Shown: positions 28,008-37,019 of the stretch, one piece after another | Layout: each line of letters opens with the position of its first letter | How positions within the stretch are numbered: position 1 is the first letter of the stretch | NCBI RefSeq assembly: GCF_002155965.1 | Contig: NZ_MUMH01000029.1 | Location: 41,725-105,724, forward strand | Direction: 5' to 3' | From: Allokutzneria sp. NRRL B-24872 | Lineage (GTDB): Bacteria > Actinomycetota > Actinomycetes > Mycobacteriales > Pseudonocardiaceae | Length of the DNA stretch: 64,000 nucleotides | Made by a program: the position numbers and the translations under genes | Notes under the pieces: generated by a model | Seen by the model: only the letters and a program-made list of their open reading frames with translations | What the model was told of the DNA's origin: nothing | Database searches by the model: none

Positions 28008-29188
28008 CCCGTGTGAGGCGGCGCGTGGCGTCGGGCGGTCTCCAGTGCCAGGTTCACTCCGGCGCGTCCGGTCAACAGCCCACAGGCGTTCGCCTCGTCG
28101 AGGTCATCGCCAAGCGACGGTGCGTGTAGGGCGAGCCGGTCGGCCAGCGCCGGAAGTCGTTGGGCGAGGGTGGAAGTGCGGGCGTCACGGGAGGCCCGGT
28201 AGGCGGTCTGATAGATCCCGGCAATGCCATGGCACAGCCCCGGTTCGGTGATCCGGTCGAGCTGGGGGTTGGTCAGGCTCGCGACCAAGGCGTCCTCGGC
28301 GGCGTCTTGGCGCCGCGGGTCGCCGGTGGCGAGCGCGGCGAGTTGCAGGGCGCGGGCGATGCCGACCGTCCCGTAGCACCACGATGGCCGGGCAGGGCCT
28401 GCTTGGGCTGGGTGGCCGGTTCGGAGTTCCGCGAGGGTGATCCACTGTGGCCACCACGGTCCGTCCGGTCCGCCCTGCCGCCACCGGTCGAACCAGCCTG
28501 TGAGCACGGTGATCGCCTCATGCTGGCCGTCGACCACCCGGCCGTGAAGGATTGCCAGTGCCAGGAAGGCGAGCAGTCCGGCCGCGCCGTGGGCCATTCC
28601 GAAGTTCGCGTGCCCGCCGGGGGTCGGCAGGATCTCGTCCGGGTCGTGCGCCACCCACCACCCCGGCAGCTCGACGCCGTCCCGGTGGTGCGGCTCGGTC
28701 GTCAGAGTGATCACGTACCGCAGAACCCGGGCAAGGACATCACTTCCGGGGTTGCGGCGCAGCAGCAGCGCGCCGATGCCGCTCAACCCGTAGAAGAGGT
28801 CGTACTCGGCGAACGAGGCGAACGTGGCACGCTCGATCCTGTCCGCCGCAACGGCCAAACGACGACGGGCCAGGCGCAGCACGTGTTCATCCAGCGTCTC
28901 GGCGGCTGCGCGATAGCGAGGATGCCGGTCGGCGACGGCGTGCAGCAGAAAGGCGATCGCGGGTGCCCCGTAGTAGAGGCCGGCATGCTCGGCGGCATCG
29001 ACCGGCGCCGTCACCGCGCGACGGATGTGGGCCTGTGCGGTCTCCCAACTCCCGGAGCCGGTCCAAGCGCGCTCGACGTGCAGCAGCGCAGTCCCCGCCG
29101 CCCCTCGGGCCAAGGACTGGGCAGCTGCCTCCTCGACGGTCAGCGTCACCACACCGCTATCCCGGCTGGAGCGCGTTCCGGGTGTCAT
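27980..29188 (-). CDS. lanC: LanC-like lanthionine cyclase
   Basis: This 402-residue protein has the LanC zinc ligands WCYG (about residue 273) and LCHG (about 321-322), plus the repeated GxxG helices of the LanC toroid (HGAAGLLAFLALA, CYGTVGIARAL, CHGIAGIYQTA). It adds Cys thiols to dehydrated Ser/Thr of the precursor. ATG 29188 overlaps the lanB stop by 4 bases. Confidence 0.9.
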   Translation of the reverse strand: MTPGTRSSRDSGVVTLTVEEAAAQSLARGAAGTALLHVERAWTGSGSWETAQAHIRRAVTAPVDAAEHAGLYYGAPAIAFLLHAVADRHPRYRAAAETLDEHVLRLARRRLAVAADRIERATFASFAEYDLFYGLSGIGALLLRRNPGSDVLARVLRYVITLTTEPHHRDGVELPGWWVAHDPDEILPTPGGHANFGMAHGAAGLLAFLALAILHGRVVDGQHEAITVLTGWFDRWRQGGPDGPWWPQWITLAELRTGHPAQAGPARPSWCYGTVGIARALQLAALATGDPRRQDAAEDALVASLTNPQLDRITEPGLCHGIAGIYQTAYRASRDARTSTLAQRLPALADRLALHAPSLGDDLDEANACGLLTGRAGVNLALETARRHAPPHTGWDACLLIT

Positions 29189-32100
29189 CGAGCACCGGCC
29201 AAGGCGAGATGGCGCAGCGCGACCGCGCGGGCGAGGCGTCCGGTCTCCTTCTCGATGGTCGGATCAACGCCAACGGCACGCACGTGGTGTTCGTGCAGCA
29301 GCGTGCGCAGCACCGCGCTCGGTTCGCGCTGCTGCTGGAGGAGGGCGCGGTGATAGATGCTCAATGCGGTGTCGCGGACACGCCAGGCCGCGAGGACCGC
29401 CTCGCCACCCGGCTGTGCGCGAACGGCGCAGTAGTCCTGGTCTGGGGCGGCGATCGCGAGGGCGTGGTCGCGGAGCGCCCGGTCCAGCGACCCGCGTTCC
29501 TGTCGCAGACAGTCGAGCAGCGACCGGTACCCGGTCTGCGGATCGGCGGCGAAGGACGCGGCCAGGCGCGCCATCGATGCCGCCGCCCACGCTTGGGCGG
29601 GAATCCCGGACGCCTGCGTCGCGGCAAGCTGAGCGATGGCGGCCGTGGTGTCGGCGGCGAACATCTGCTCGGCCGCCGTCAATGCGGGGCCGTCGCCGTA
29701 GCGGGCGGTGTGCTGCGGCATCGGGGCGAGCGTGAGCTGACCAGGAAGACCGCGGGAGTCCAGGTCGGCCGCGAACCCAGCCATCTTGGCGGCGACCGGT
29801 CCGTAGCGCTCGAGGCTGATCAGGCGCAGGAACACGGCAAGGTGCTGATCGGTCTCGGGCCGGATCATGTCGCGGTGCCGCCGCACCCACCACGCCTCGA
29901 CCGCACCCTCCAGATCAGGCGAGTCGCGGAGTTCAGCGACGAATCGAGGCAGGTGCGCGGTGAGGATCTCATCGAACCGCGCCGGATTGCCCACCAGCTG
30001 CGCGTGCACCACGGTGGAGTCACCAGGGCCTAGGACGGCACCGGGCGCTGCAGTGGCGGGCAGCGGCCGTGCGGGCGGGCTAGTCGCGGTCATCGGGATC
30101 AGCAGCTCTGCCGGCCTCCCGATCCAGCCCTGTCCCTCGGGCGGGCCGTCCTCGTACAACTCGATTCGGCTGGCTCGCTCCAGGTGGGTACGCAGCAGGG
30201 CGCGGTCCAGCTCCTGGTCGAGATCCAGCGGCAAGCGCAGCTCACCGCGGACCAGCACGACCCGCGCCGGTACCCGCCACCGCTGCCGCCACGACAGCAA
30301 CGCCTCCTCGCGGCCGGAGCCGACAGCGAGGTCCGCGGAGGCGAGAACCCAGCGAGCGGCGGACAACACCGTGCGCCGGTAGCGGATGTGCGGCACGTAG
30401 GGCAGGGTCCGGGCGGCACCCAGATCGAATCCGCGGAACTTCGCGCTGCGAGCGTCGGCAACCTCGGCCAGAAACCGGGCCAGCGGCGGGCTCTGCACCG
30501 AGGTATCCAGGGCATGCGGAATCCGAGGAATCACCCGCCGACCCGTGGATACCTGCACCAGATACATCTGCTGGGCATCGGCGGTAACCGCCAGGTCGTC
30601 CAGACCGATGACCGAGACGTCGGGGTGCGCCGGATCGGGGTGCTCCGACAGCGACACGACGTCCGGCAGCAGCGGCGCGACGCGCACCACGTTCTCGTTG
30701 TGGGGGCGGCGCGGCGGAAAGGACACCTGCACCGGCACCGCGTGATCCGGCTCTGGCCGTGCCGATCCTGCGGTGTAGGTCGCGGCCAACCGTGCCTGGT
30801 CGGTCTCGTCAAGCAGGTATGCGAACCGTCCAGCCATGCTGGTGTGAACATTCGGCGCGGCACTGACCCGCAACCTGAACTCGCCGCGATCGATCGCTGC
30901 GGTCGATGCGGCGTAGACCTCAACGCCGAGTTCGACCCGCTGGGGCGGCACGGCGTCGGCATGGTCTCCGACGGTCAACGCCGCGACGTCGGTGTCGGTC
31001 AGCTCGATCTCCCGCGCCCCGGTGAGAGTGGCCTGCTGGATCAACGCCAGCAGCGCCGCGTCGCGGTCGGTCAGGACCCGCCACGCGGGCCGTGCGCGCG
31101 GCGCACCGAGGTAGCCAGCCGGGTATCCGAGCCCCGAGTCGGCGACCAACTCCCGGACCGGCACCAGCGCGCCGGGGCCGTAACGGTCGCGGAACCGGGC
31201 GTGATAGTCCAGCCACGCGGCAGACCCAAAGGGCTGTGTGGTCGTTCGCAGCAGAACCCCGGCGGCGACCGCAGCCTCGTCCAGCACCCACTCAGGAACG
31301 ACGATCCGCCCGTCGATCCTCACGTCAGCTGCCAGCACATGAACGGCTCCGGGCACCTGGTCTCTCATCCGCTTGGCGACCGCGGTACGGATCTCCCTCG
31401 CTGGCTCCAGGTCCGCGGTGCGGTTATGCCGGTCCAGCAGGCTGCTGATCGCTTCGAGGCCGCGCAGCTGCGCGGCGACATCGGCCAGGGCATCAGCGCC
31501 GGCCGCGCGCAACGCGCGGATCACGTGGCCCAAGGCATCAACTGTGGTCATCGCAGGCCGCAGACTCGTGATCAGCACACCGGCGTCGACCAGTCCGTGC
31601 AGCAGCGCGTGGATCTTGTCCGGAAAGGCTGAGGGGAACCGGTCGGCCATCTGGTCGGCGAGCGCGCCGAAGCGAATCGGCGAGTCCGCGGTGTCCAACG
31701 CGAACCGCACAGGACGGGTGAGCCGAACCGAAGACTCCCGCAGCGGCCCTGGAGTGGAGGCCCCGTTCTCGGCACGCTGATGCACGATGACACGCCCATC
31801 GCGCACGATCCGCGCGTTGTCGGACACGACAGTCAACCGCGGGCGCAGGTCCGGGCGCTGTTCAAACTGGTTGATCAACGTCGTGAGCCATTCGGCGTCC
31901 GCGCGCACCACAGCTCGGTGTCCCGTGCCCACGTCGGCCATCGCGGGTCCGATGCCCACAGCCCCGACTCCCGCGAACAGGCCGAAGGGCGTTGCCCGCC
32001 GCTGCCAGCGCAGTACGTAGGACGCCACGGAGACGACAGCGCGGCGCAAGTCCTTCACCACGTACGGGGTGGTCTCGTTGAGTATCTGGTCGAGACGTGC

Positions 32101-32301
32101 GCCAAGGACCGGGCTGGCCAGCATCAGCGCGTCACGCACCTCCGGGCGCGCCCACACCTTCGCCAACCACGCCCGGCCCTCCTGCTCGACCACGGCCGCA
32201 TCGGTCAGGTTCAGATGCATCGGAGGGTCGAGGTCGCCGGGGTCGGTCGTGACACGGGCCAGAACAAGGCCCGTGTGCCGGTAGCGCGTGGACACGATCA
32301 T
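29185..32301 (-). CDS. lanB: LanB-type lantibiotic dehydratase
   Basis: The 1038-residue protein carries the Lant_dehydr_N glutamylation domain over most of its length (RWQRRATPFGLFAGVGAVG near residue 100, RTLPYVPHIRYRRTVLSAARW near 600). A C-terminal SpaB_C-like part follows (AWWVRRHRDM, FLRLISLERYGPVAAKMAGF). It dehydrates Ser/Thr of the FxLD precursor using glutamyl-tRNA. ATG 32301. It lies downstream of the precursor with a strong hairpin between them, which should lower its expression relative to the peptide. Confidence 0.92.
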   Translation of the reverse strand: MIVSTRYRHTGLVLARVTTDPGDLDPPMHLNLTDAAVVEQEGRAWLAKVWARPEVRDALMLASPVLGARLDQILNETTPYVVKDLRRAVVSVASYVLRWQRRATPFGLFAGVGAVGIGPAMADVGTGHRAVVRADAEWLTTLINQFEQRPDLRPRLTVVSDNARIVRDGRVIVHQRAENGASTPGPLRESSVRLTRPVRFALDTADSPIRFGALADQMADRFPSAFPDKIHALLHGLVDAGVLITSLRPAMTTVDALGHVIRALRAAGADALADVAAQLRGLEAISSLLDRHNRTADLEPAREIRTAVAKRMRDQVPGAVHVLAADVRIDGRIVVPEWVLDEAAVAAGVLLRTTTQPFGSAAWLDYHARFRDRYGPGALVPVRELVADSGLGYPAGYLGAPRARPAWRVLTDRDAALLALIQQATLTGAREIELTDTDVAALTVGDHADAVPPQRVELGVEVYAASTAAIDRGEFRLRVSAAPNVHTSMAGRFAYLLDETDQARLAATYTAGSARPEPDHAVPVQVSFPPRRPHNENVVRVAPLLPDVVSLSEHPDPAHPDVSVIGLDDLAVTADAQQMYLVQVSTGRRVIPRIPHALDTSVQSPPLARFLAEVADARSAKFRGFDLGAARTLPYVPHIRYRRTVLSAARWVLASADLAVGSGREEALLSWRQRWRVPARVVLVRGELRLPLDLDQELDRALLRTHLERASRIELYEDGPPEGQGWIGRPAELLIPMTATSPPARPLPATAAPGAVLGPGDSTVVHAQLVGNPARFDEILTAHLPRFVAELRDSPDLEGAVEAWWVRRHRDMIRPETDQHLAVFLRLISLERYGPVAAKMAGFAADLDSRGLPGQLTLAPMPQHTARYGDGPALTAAEQMFAADTTAAIAQLAATQASGIPAQAWAAASMARLAASFAADPQTGYRSLLDCLRQERGSLDRALRDHALAIAAPDQDYCAVRAQPGGEAVLAAWRVRDTALSIYHRALLQQQREPSAVLRTLLHEHHVRAVGVDPTIEKETGRLARAVALRHLALAGAR

Positions 32302-32344
32302 GGCGATTCCCTCCTCAGCCGGTCACGATTGGTCGCAGCAGCGG

Positions 32345-32379
32345 CCGTCGGCGCCCAAGAGCAAATCGGGCGCCGACGG
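32345..32379 (-). terminator. Hairpin between precursor peptide and lanB, likely attenuator
   Basis: A perfect 12-base inverted repeat (ccgtcggcgccc at 32345-32356, gggcgccgacgg at 32368-32379) encloses an 11-base loop. It begins about a dozen bases after the precursor stop on the minus strand and lies about 45 bases before the lanB start. No long T run follows, so partial termination or mRNA stabilisation is more likely than full termination. Such hairpins are common after RiPP precursor genes. Confidence 0.7.
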
Positions 32380-32391
32380 ACAGGTGCTGGT

Positions 32392-32583
32392 TCAGAACGG
32401 GTCGTTGGAACCGGAGCTGCACGCACTGGTGCTGCAGGTGCTGCCGCACCCATCGCTCGTGTCACACATCATGATCACGAGCTTCGTGGTGGACTCCACG
32501 ACGCGCATATCCAGCACGAAGTCGGCTTCGTCGACCGCGGAATCCGCAGCCTCCGTATGGCCGAGGGTCAGCATTGGCGACAT
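32392..32583 (-). CDS. fxlA: FxLD family lanthipeptide precursor
   Basis: The peptide has 63 residues from ATG 32583, with GGAG 8 bases upstream; the GTG at 32592 is a weaker start. The leader holds the defining F-x-L-D motif (FVLD at 22-25, within DFVLDMRVVES). The core, from about residue 32, carries four Cys (40, 46, 50, 55) and many Ser/Thr (CDTSDGCGSTCSTSACSS), the substrates for LanB/LanC rings. It is encoded between the methyltransferase and lanB genes. Ring pattern and activity cannot be read from sequence. The gene symbol is descriptive. Confidence 0.92.
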   Translation of the reverse strand: MSPMLTLGHTEAADSAVDEADFVLDMRVVESTTKLVIMMCDTSDGCGSTCSTSACSSGSNDPF

Positions 32584-32595
32584 CGGTTTCACTCC

Positions 32596-33873
32596 TCACT
32601 GCTCGGGGTCGTGCGGGGCACCCTGACCAGGCGCGGCGTTCGCCGCTCGCGGCCAGGAGATCGTGACGAGGCCGTGCGTCTTTGCCAGCACCGCCGTGTC
32701 GTTATCGAACTCAGGAAGGTGGGAGCCGGTCAGCCAGTAGGCGAACGTGGGCTCGACGTCGCGGGCCTGGCGATCCCACGCCTGGATCTGTTCGACCATC
32801 GCGGTAGCAGGAACGTCGCCGTGTTCGCCGTAGGCGCGTGCGCCGAACTCAGCTCCGCCGCCGTCCAAAGCAGGGCAGACGGCGAGGTAAGCGAAGGAGT
32901 CGCCGCGCACGACGCCGAAGGGGAACCAGCTCTTGCGTTCACTCGCCATGCGGGTGCCCTCGTCCACGGCCAGCTTGCAGAAGCCGGGCAGGAACGCGGC
33001 GAACCACAGATGCAGGTCGGCGAAGGACACGCCGTGCTTGATCGTGACGCCAGACCAGACCTCGGTGCGTTCGGTCGCCAACACCCCGTCCAGCAGGCTC
33101 ATGTCTTGCGGCACGTCGCCGTCGAAGCGCAGCTTGACGTGGTGGCCGTTCGCCTCGGGCAGCAGGAAAACGCGCTCGTCGTGGGCACCCTCGCCCTGCA
33201 TCGGGACGAAACCCGCCACCTCGGCCGAGGTGCTCACCAGGTGGTCGCCTTCGCGGCGGAAGCCGATGACGCGGGTGATTCCGTTCATCCGCAACGGAAC
33301 GACGATCCTGCCGTCGGCGGACAGGTGCTCCAGCCAGGCTGGTGCAAGGTCCCACGCTCCGACCGTCACCAGGATCGCGTCCACGGGCTCGTGCAGCCCC
33401 GGCAGTGGGTTCTCGGCGTCGGCCTGCAGCACGGTGACCTGGCTGCCGTATCCGGTCGCCTCCAGCAGGTCGCGGGCACGTTCGGTCACGTCCGGGTCGA
33501 TGTCCACACTGACCACCCGACCGTCCGGACCGACGACCTCTGCCAACAGCGCGGCGTTGTACCCGCCGGACCCGATCTCCAGCACGCTCATACCTGGACC
33601 GACCTCGGCCTGCTCGATCATCCGGGCCTGGATGTACGCCGCACTGGTGGAGGAGATGATCACGCCGTCTCGGTCCCGCTTAATCGCCACCGAGTTGTCG
33701 ACGTTGTAGGTGACGTCCAGCGGAGTGCCCTCGGCGACAAACAGGTGCCGAGGCACAGTGCGGAAGGCTCGCTCCACCACCGGCGAGGTGATCATGGCGT
33801 TTGCCAGAAGCTTGTCCACCAGGGCATTGCGGCTCGCGGCAGCATTAGCGTCGTCATTTGGGAAAGTGTTCAC
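32596..33873 (-). CDS. fxlM: FxLD-system methyltransferase (protein-L-isoaspartate O-methyltransferase-like)
   Basis: This 425-residue protein begins with a PCMT-like fold (SPVVERAFRTVPRHLFV, SVLEIGSGGYNAALLAEVVG as the SAM-binding loop, VVSVDIDPDV as the acidic motif) and has a family-specific C-terminal half. It is the FxLD methyltransferase, the typical partner of FxLD precursors; isoaspartate or other carboxyl methylation of the peptide is inferred. It is the first gene of the minus-strand operon. Its stop is about a dozen bases before the precursor ATG. Confidence 0.88.
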   Translation of the reverse strand: MNTFPNDDANAAASRNALVDKLLANAMITSPVVERAFRTVPRHLFVAEGTPLDVTYNVDNSVAIKRDRDGVIISSTSAAYIQARMIEQAEVGPGMSVLEIGSGGYNAALLAEVVGPDGRVVSVDIDPDVTERARDLLEATGYGSQVTVLQADAENPLPGLHEPVDAILVTVGAWDLAPAWLEHLSADGRIVVPLRMNGITRVIGFRREGDHLVSTSAEVAGFVPMQGEGAHDERVFLLPEANGHHVKLRFDGDVPQDMSLLDGVLATERTEVWSGVTIKHGVSFADLHLWFAAFLPGFCKLAVDEGTRMASERKSWFPFGVVRGDSFAYLAVCPALDGGGAEFGARAYGEHGDVPATAMVEQIQAWDRQARDVEPTFAYWLTGSHLPEFDNDTAVLAKTHGLVTISWPRAANAAPGQGAPHDPEQ

Positions 33874-34103
33874 CTGGCTACTCTTTCAGGAAGGGGGTGT
33901 TCGCGTTTGCCGACCCAATTGCGGCTACGAAGCCCGGCGCCGCGCCGGTTGAGCAGGCGACAGCAAGCGCATGCCGGTGGAAAAGTCCGCAGCAATCCGA
34001 TCCAGGGCAACTCTTCACACTCGGTTTGATCGGTGTGGCTCAGGTCCATTTGAACCGTCACGTAGAGTCTCCGTTGAGATTGCCGCTTCTTGGAGCTTCG
34101 TAT
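33874..34103. promoter_or_regulatory. Divergent promoter region, RiPP operon and 34104 gene
   Basis: About 230 bases lie between divergent genes, and the RiPP operon promoter (minus) must be here. The sequence is lower in GC near 34070-34120 than its surroundings. No clear inverted repeat or promoter boxes could be assigned. Confidence 0.4.
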
Positions 34104-35549
34104 ATGAGCACAAAAATAAGTTGTGAAGTCCTCCGTCCTCGCACAGCTTCAGTGACGGGAATGGCGCAGCCCGCATGTTCGTTTGCACACCCCATTCGTG
34201 TCGTTGAGCCTGCCGCAAGGGAGCTTGATCGACTAGGCCATCGAGTGACCGTGTTGCTGGCCACGGGCCGGAGCGCTGGACATATGCTGGACAACGTGGT
34301 GTCCAGTCCGTCACTGTCCGTGGTTGAGCTCAAAGGCTGCCTGAAGCGTCTGCGCCAAGGCCATGGCCTCGCCCGCCCAACGGCTGTTCTCACCACGCTG
34401 TCCGACTCGGTTCGTGCCCACCTGCTCAGCGGCGGGGTGGACGAGCACGGATCGGTCGACGAAGTGACGCTGCTCGTGGGCGCGCTTCGGCGGGCGATTG
34501 ACGAGCTGACTGAAGAAGAGCGCATCATCGTCCAAGTCGACTTCAATCTGGTTGCCGAGCACCGCTTCCCCACACTCACCGAGCGGCAAGAGTCGCTTGC
34601 TCGCTTGCAGAAGCGGGCGACGAAGACAGTTCGGCGGCATGGCAACAGGGCACTCGACACCCTCGCCTACCTGCTCCTTGCCGACCGGAACTCACTGAAG
34701 GGTCCGAAGAGCCGGCGCGCCCCAACCGCATTGTCCTCTGGCAGGGGGCAGTCATCCGCGGACGTGAGTCCGACCTCGGGAGACGATCTGCGGGACTTCT
34801 GGCGACTCTCCGGTGGACGAGGTGTTGACATCGTATGCTCGGAGATTCCAGCGGACGAGCTTCCCGAGTACGCATCGCCAGCTGACCGCAATTATCTCCG
34901 CTACGCCAAATTCGCAGATCTGGACACGCTGATCTATCTGCGAACCCGTTTTGCCCAACTTGCTCCCGTCGTGACGATTCGTGACTTTGCTCCGTCCGAG
35001 TACTATGACACCCAGGCGGATGTCCTCGTGGTCGTCGGCGGACCACCCTGGAATGCGAAGTATCGCGAGTTTCTGCCGCAGCTTCCCTTCTACTTCGAGC
35101 CGCAGCCATTGGGTGAGGATGATCCACTTGTCGTGCCGAGCTTGAATAGAATGACTCTAGGCCCGCGCTGGACTGAGCGACAGGAGCTGTTGGAAGACCT
35201 CGCAGTTTTTACACGGCTCACGCTTGCTCAGGGGACCACGGTATTTCTGCTTGGAGGCTGTCTCACTCTCGGCGTCCTAGGTGCGGCTCGGTGCCTACTC
35301 GAATCTGAGCGCGGGGCTCGCAGTGTCCGCTACATCAAGGAACAGGTCGGCGATGCCGACTTCGTCTTAGTAACTGAAGCTCGGCGCATCGGAGGAATCA
35401 CGGACGTCGCGGATCTGTCCCTGGTCAACCCGCTGCTGCTGCTCGCTCGACGCAACAACGAACCTTTTGCTGAAGTCGTCGACAACTCCGATCGCTACCT
35501 TAACGACTCAACTGGAAAAGGAATTCGGCACGTTGATCACGTCAGCTGA
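34104..35549 (+). CDS. Unknown two-part protein next to the RiPP cluster
   Basis: ATG 34104 (MSTKISCEVL) gives about 481 residues; an upstream in-frame start at 33858 would overlap the RiPP promoter. The N-terminal half is helical (LTEEERIIVQVDFNLVAEH, LARLQKRATKTVRRHG) and resembles regulatory helical domains of actinomycete proteins. The C-terminal half has an alpha/beta look with VLVVVGGPPWNAKYREFLP, a Rossmann- or sensor-like pattern. It is not recognised as a known family. It may be a regulator of the neighbouring cluster. It overlaps the glycosyltransferase start by 17 bases, so the two are probably coupled. Confidence 0.6.
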   Translation: MSTKISCEVLRPRTASVTGMAQPACSFAHPIRVVEPAARELDRLGHRVTVLLATGRSAGHMLDNVVSSPSLSVVELKGCLKRLRQGHGLARPTAVLTTLSDSVRAHLLSGGVDEHGSVDEVTLLVGALRRAIDELTEEERIIVQVDFNLVAEHRFPTLTERQESLARLQKRATKTVRRHGNRALDTLAYLLLADRNSLKGPKSRRAPTALSSGRGQSSADVSPTSGDDLRDFWRLSGGRGVDIVCSEIPADELPEYASPADRNYLRYAKFADLDTLIYLRTRFAQLAPVVTIRDFAPSEYYDTQADVLVVVGGPPWNAKYREFLPQLPFYFEPQPLGEDDPLVVPSLNRMTLGPRWTERQELLEDLAVFTRLTLAQGTTVFLLGGCLTLGVLGAARCLLESERGARSVRYIKEQVGDADFVLVTEARRIGGITDVADLSLVNPLLLLARRNNEPFAEVVDNSDRYLNDSTGKGIRHVDHVS

Positions 35550-36267
35550 CATACGAACGTACGTGATCAACCTGCCGCGACGCCCCGACCGGCGCGCATG
35601 GATCGCCAGTAGCCTTCCATTTGAACTGCCTGTTACCTTCACCTCGGACTGGACCGGCCCGTTCGATGGCCGTGACCTGACAACGCATCAACTTGAATCC
35701 CAGGGGTACAAGCTCTTTCCCTGGAAGGTCGAATCTGATAATCCGTGGTGGAGCAGGCCCCTGAAGTACGGCGAAGTCGCCTGCACCTTGGCGCACCTGG
35801 CCTGCTGGCGCCATGCTGCCCAGAGCGGGGACGAGGCTTTCATCGTCATCCTCGAAGACGACGCCATCCTACCGGCGACCTTCATCGAAGACCTGCTCGA
35901 TGGACTGCGTCGGCTGACGCAGGACGCTCCCTTCGACCTGCTCTACCTGGGCCGGGTTCCGCTTGAACCCGAGCATGACCGACCCGTTGTGGAAGGGTTC
36001 GCCTCACCGGCCTACAGCCACTGCACTTTCGGCTATCTGCTCACTCGCTCCGCGGTCGACAAGCTGCTCGCCGCCAGCTTGGAACAGGCCATAGTCCCAG
36101 TCGATGAGTTCCTGCCGGCCCTCTATATCGATCATCCCCGTCCCGATCTTCGCGCCAGGTTTCCCAAGCAGCTCACCGCCATTGCTTTCGACCCGCCGCT
36201 AGTACGCCAACGTCCGAAGGACGAAGCAGGCAGCGACACCGAGGACTCCGACTTCATCGAGCACTAG
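35533..36267 (+). CDS. Glycosyltransferase family 25
   Basis: From TTG 35533 (GTG 35563 is the alternative) the product has about 244 residues. Family 25 marks are present: TYVINLPRRPDRR at the N-terminus, GEVACTLAHLACWRHA, and IVILEDDAILP with the metal-binding acidic pair. Family members transfer galactose or glucose in LPS and collagen-type glycosylation; in actinomycetes the substrate is usually unknown. Glycosylation of the lanthipeptide or of a surface glycan are both possible. It is coupled to the unknown gene upstream. Confidence 0.8.
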   Translation: MITSADIRTYVINLPRRPDRRAWIASSLPFELPVTFTSDWTGPFDGRDLTTHQLESQGYKLFPWKVESDNPWWSRPLKYGEVACTLAHLACWRHAAQSGDEAFIVILEDDAILPATFIEDLLDGLRRLTQDAPFDLLYLGRVPLEPEHDRPVVEGFASPAYSHCTFGYLLTRSAVDKLLAASLEQAIVPVDEFLPALYIDHPRPDLRARFPKQLTAIAFDPPLVRQRPKDEAGSDTEDSDFIEH

Positions 36268-36344
36268 CGTTCTCCGCTGGTTCGCCTGGTTCAGCGGCCT
36301 CACGCCAGTGACATGGCCGATGTGGCCAGTTCAGCCAGGGGCCG

Positions 36345-37019
36345 TCACAGCTGGGGCCTCGCGGAGGACGACTGCCAGTGGCCGATGAGGCTTTGCAGTC
36401 GGCGTCCCTGCCACCGGGCAGCTGGAGTGAGGACGTTCACCCCCGTGGCGATGTGCTCGGGCGGGACGTCCTTCGTGACCACAGCGCCCGCAGCGACATA
36501 ACTCCGCGGACCAATCCTCACTCCGCCCACGACCCGAGCCCCGTAGCCGACGACCGAGTCCGCCTCGATCACCGGAGGCTCCTCATCGACTTCCCACCAG
36601 CCCTCATGCGGACGGGCGTACTCGTGCACGAGCTCGCCCATTACTGTGGAGCGGTCCCCGATACTCGTGCCGTCACATACAAAGCCCGCAACGCACGCAT
36701 CCGCTCCGATGGTCACGCGATCGCACACATATGCCCCGTAAATCAAGCGAGCGCGCTCACCGACTTTGCTGTTGTACCCGATGCGCACTCGATCCTCGAC
36801 CACGCAGCCGGCACCGACGTGAACTCCCTCGTGAATCACGACATGGTTGGCCACTAAGCAGTTGGGACCGACCGTGACAGGCTCGCCGATCATAACTGAG
36901 CCCGGCACCTGCTGCTCGGCGCGCAGGCGTTCTTCCTTTGGGTAGCCCAAGACACAGAACTCGCCGACCGCACTGCTGGCGTCTATTCGAACCGGCGCAT
37001 ACAGGGAGGTTATGTCCAC
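36345..37019 (-). CDS. Hexapeptide-repeat acyltransferase (left-handed beta helix)
   Basis: GTG 37019 follows a clear ribosome site (AGGAG, 6-7 bases upstream) and gives 224 residues. Many isoleucine-patch hexapeptides are visible (VTVGPNCLVANHVVIHEGVH, VRIGPRSYVAAGAVVTKDVP). Such enzymes O- or N-acylate sugars or other small molecules. It overlaps the end of the hydrolase gene by 10 bases. Together with the glycosyltransferase it suggests sugar decoration; the target is unknown. Confidence 0.85.
   Translation of the reverse strand: MDITSLYAPVRIDASSAVGEFCVLGYPKEERLRAEQQVPGSVMIGEPVTVGPNCLVANHVVIHEGVHVGAGCVVEDRVRIGYNSKVGERARLIYGAYVCDRVTIGADACVAGFVCDGTSIGDRSTVMGELVHEYARPHEGWWEVDEEPPVIEADSVVGYGARVVGGVRIGPRSYVAAGAVVTKDVPPEHIATGVNVLTPAARWQGRRLQSLIGHWQSSSARPQL

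Noticed and set aside
26233..28016. Plus-strand frames opposite the RiPP genes (26233-27174, 27072-28016)
   Set aside because: They are antisense shadows of lanC-cluster genes with no domain similarity.
30184..34029. Long plus-strand frames (482 and 749 residues) opposite lanB and fxlM
   Set aside because: The opposite strand has clear LanB, FxLD precursor and methyltransferase motifs; the plus frames are Arg/His-rich shadows.
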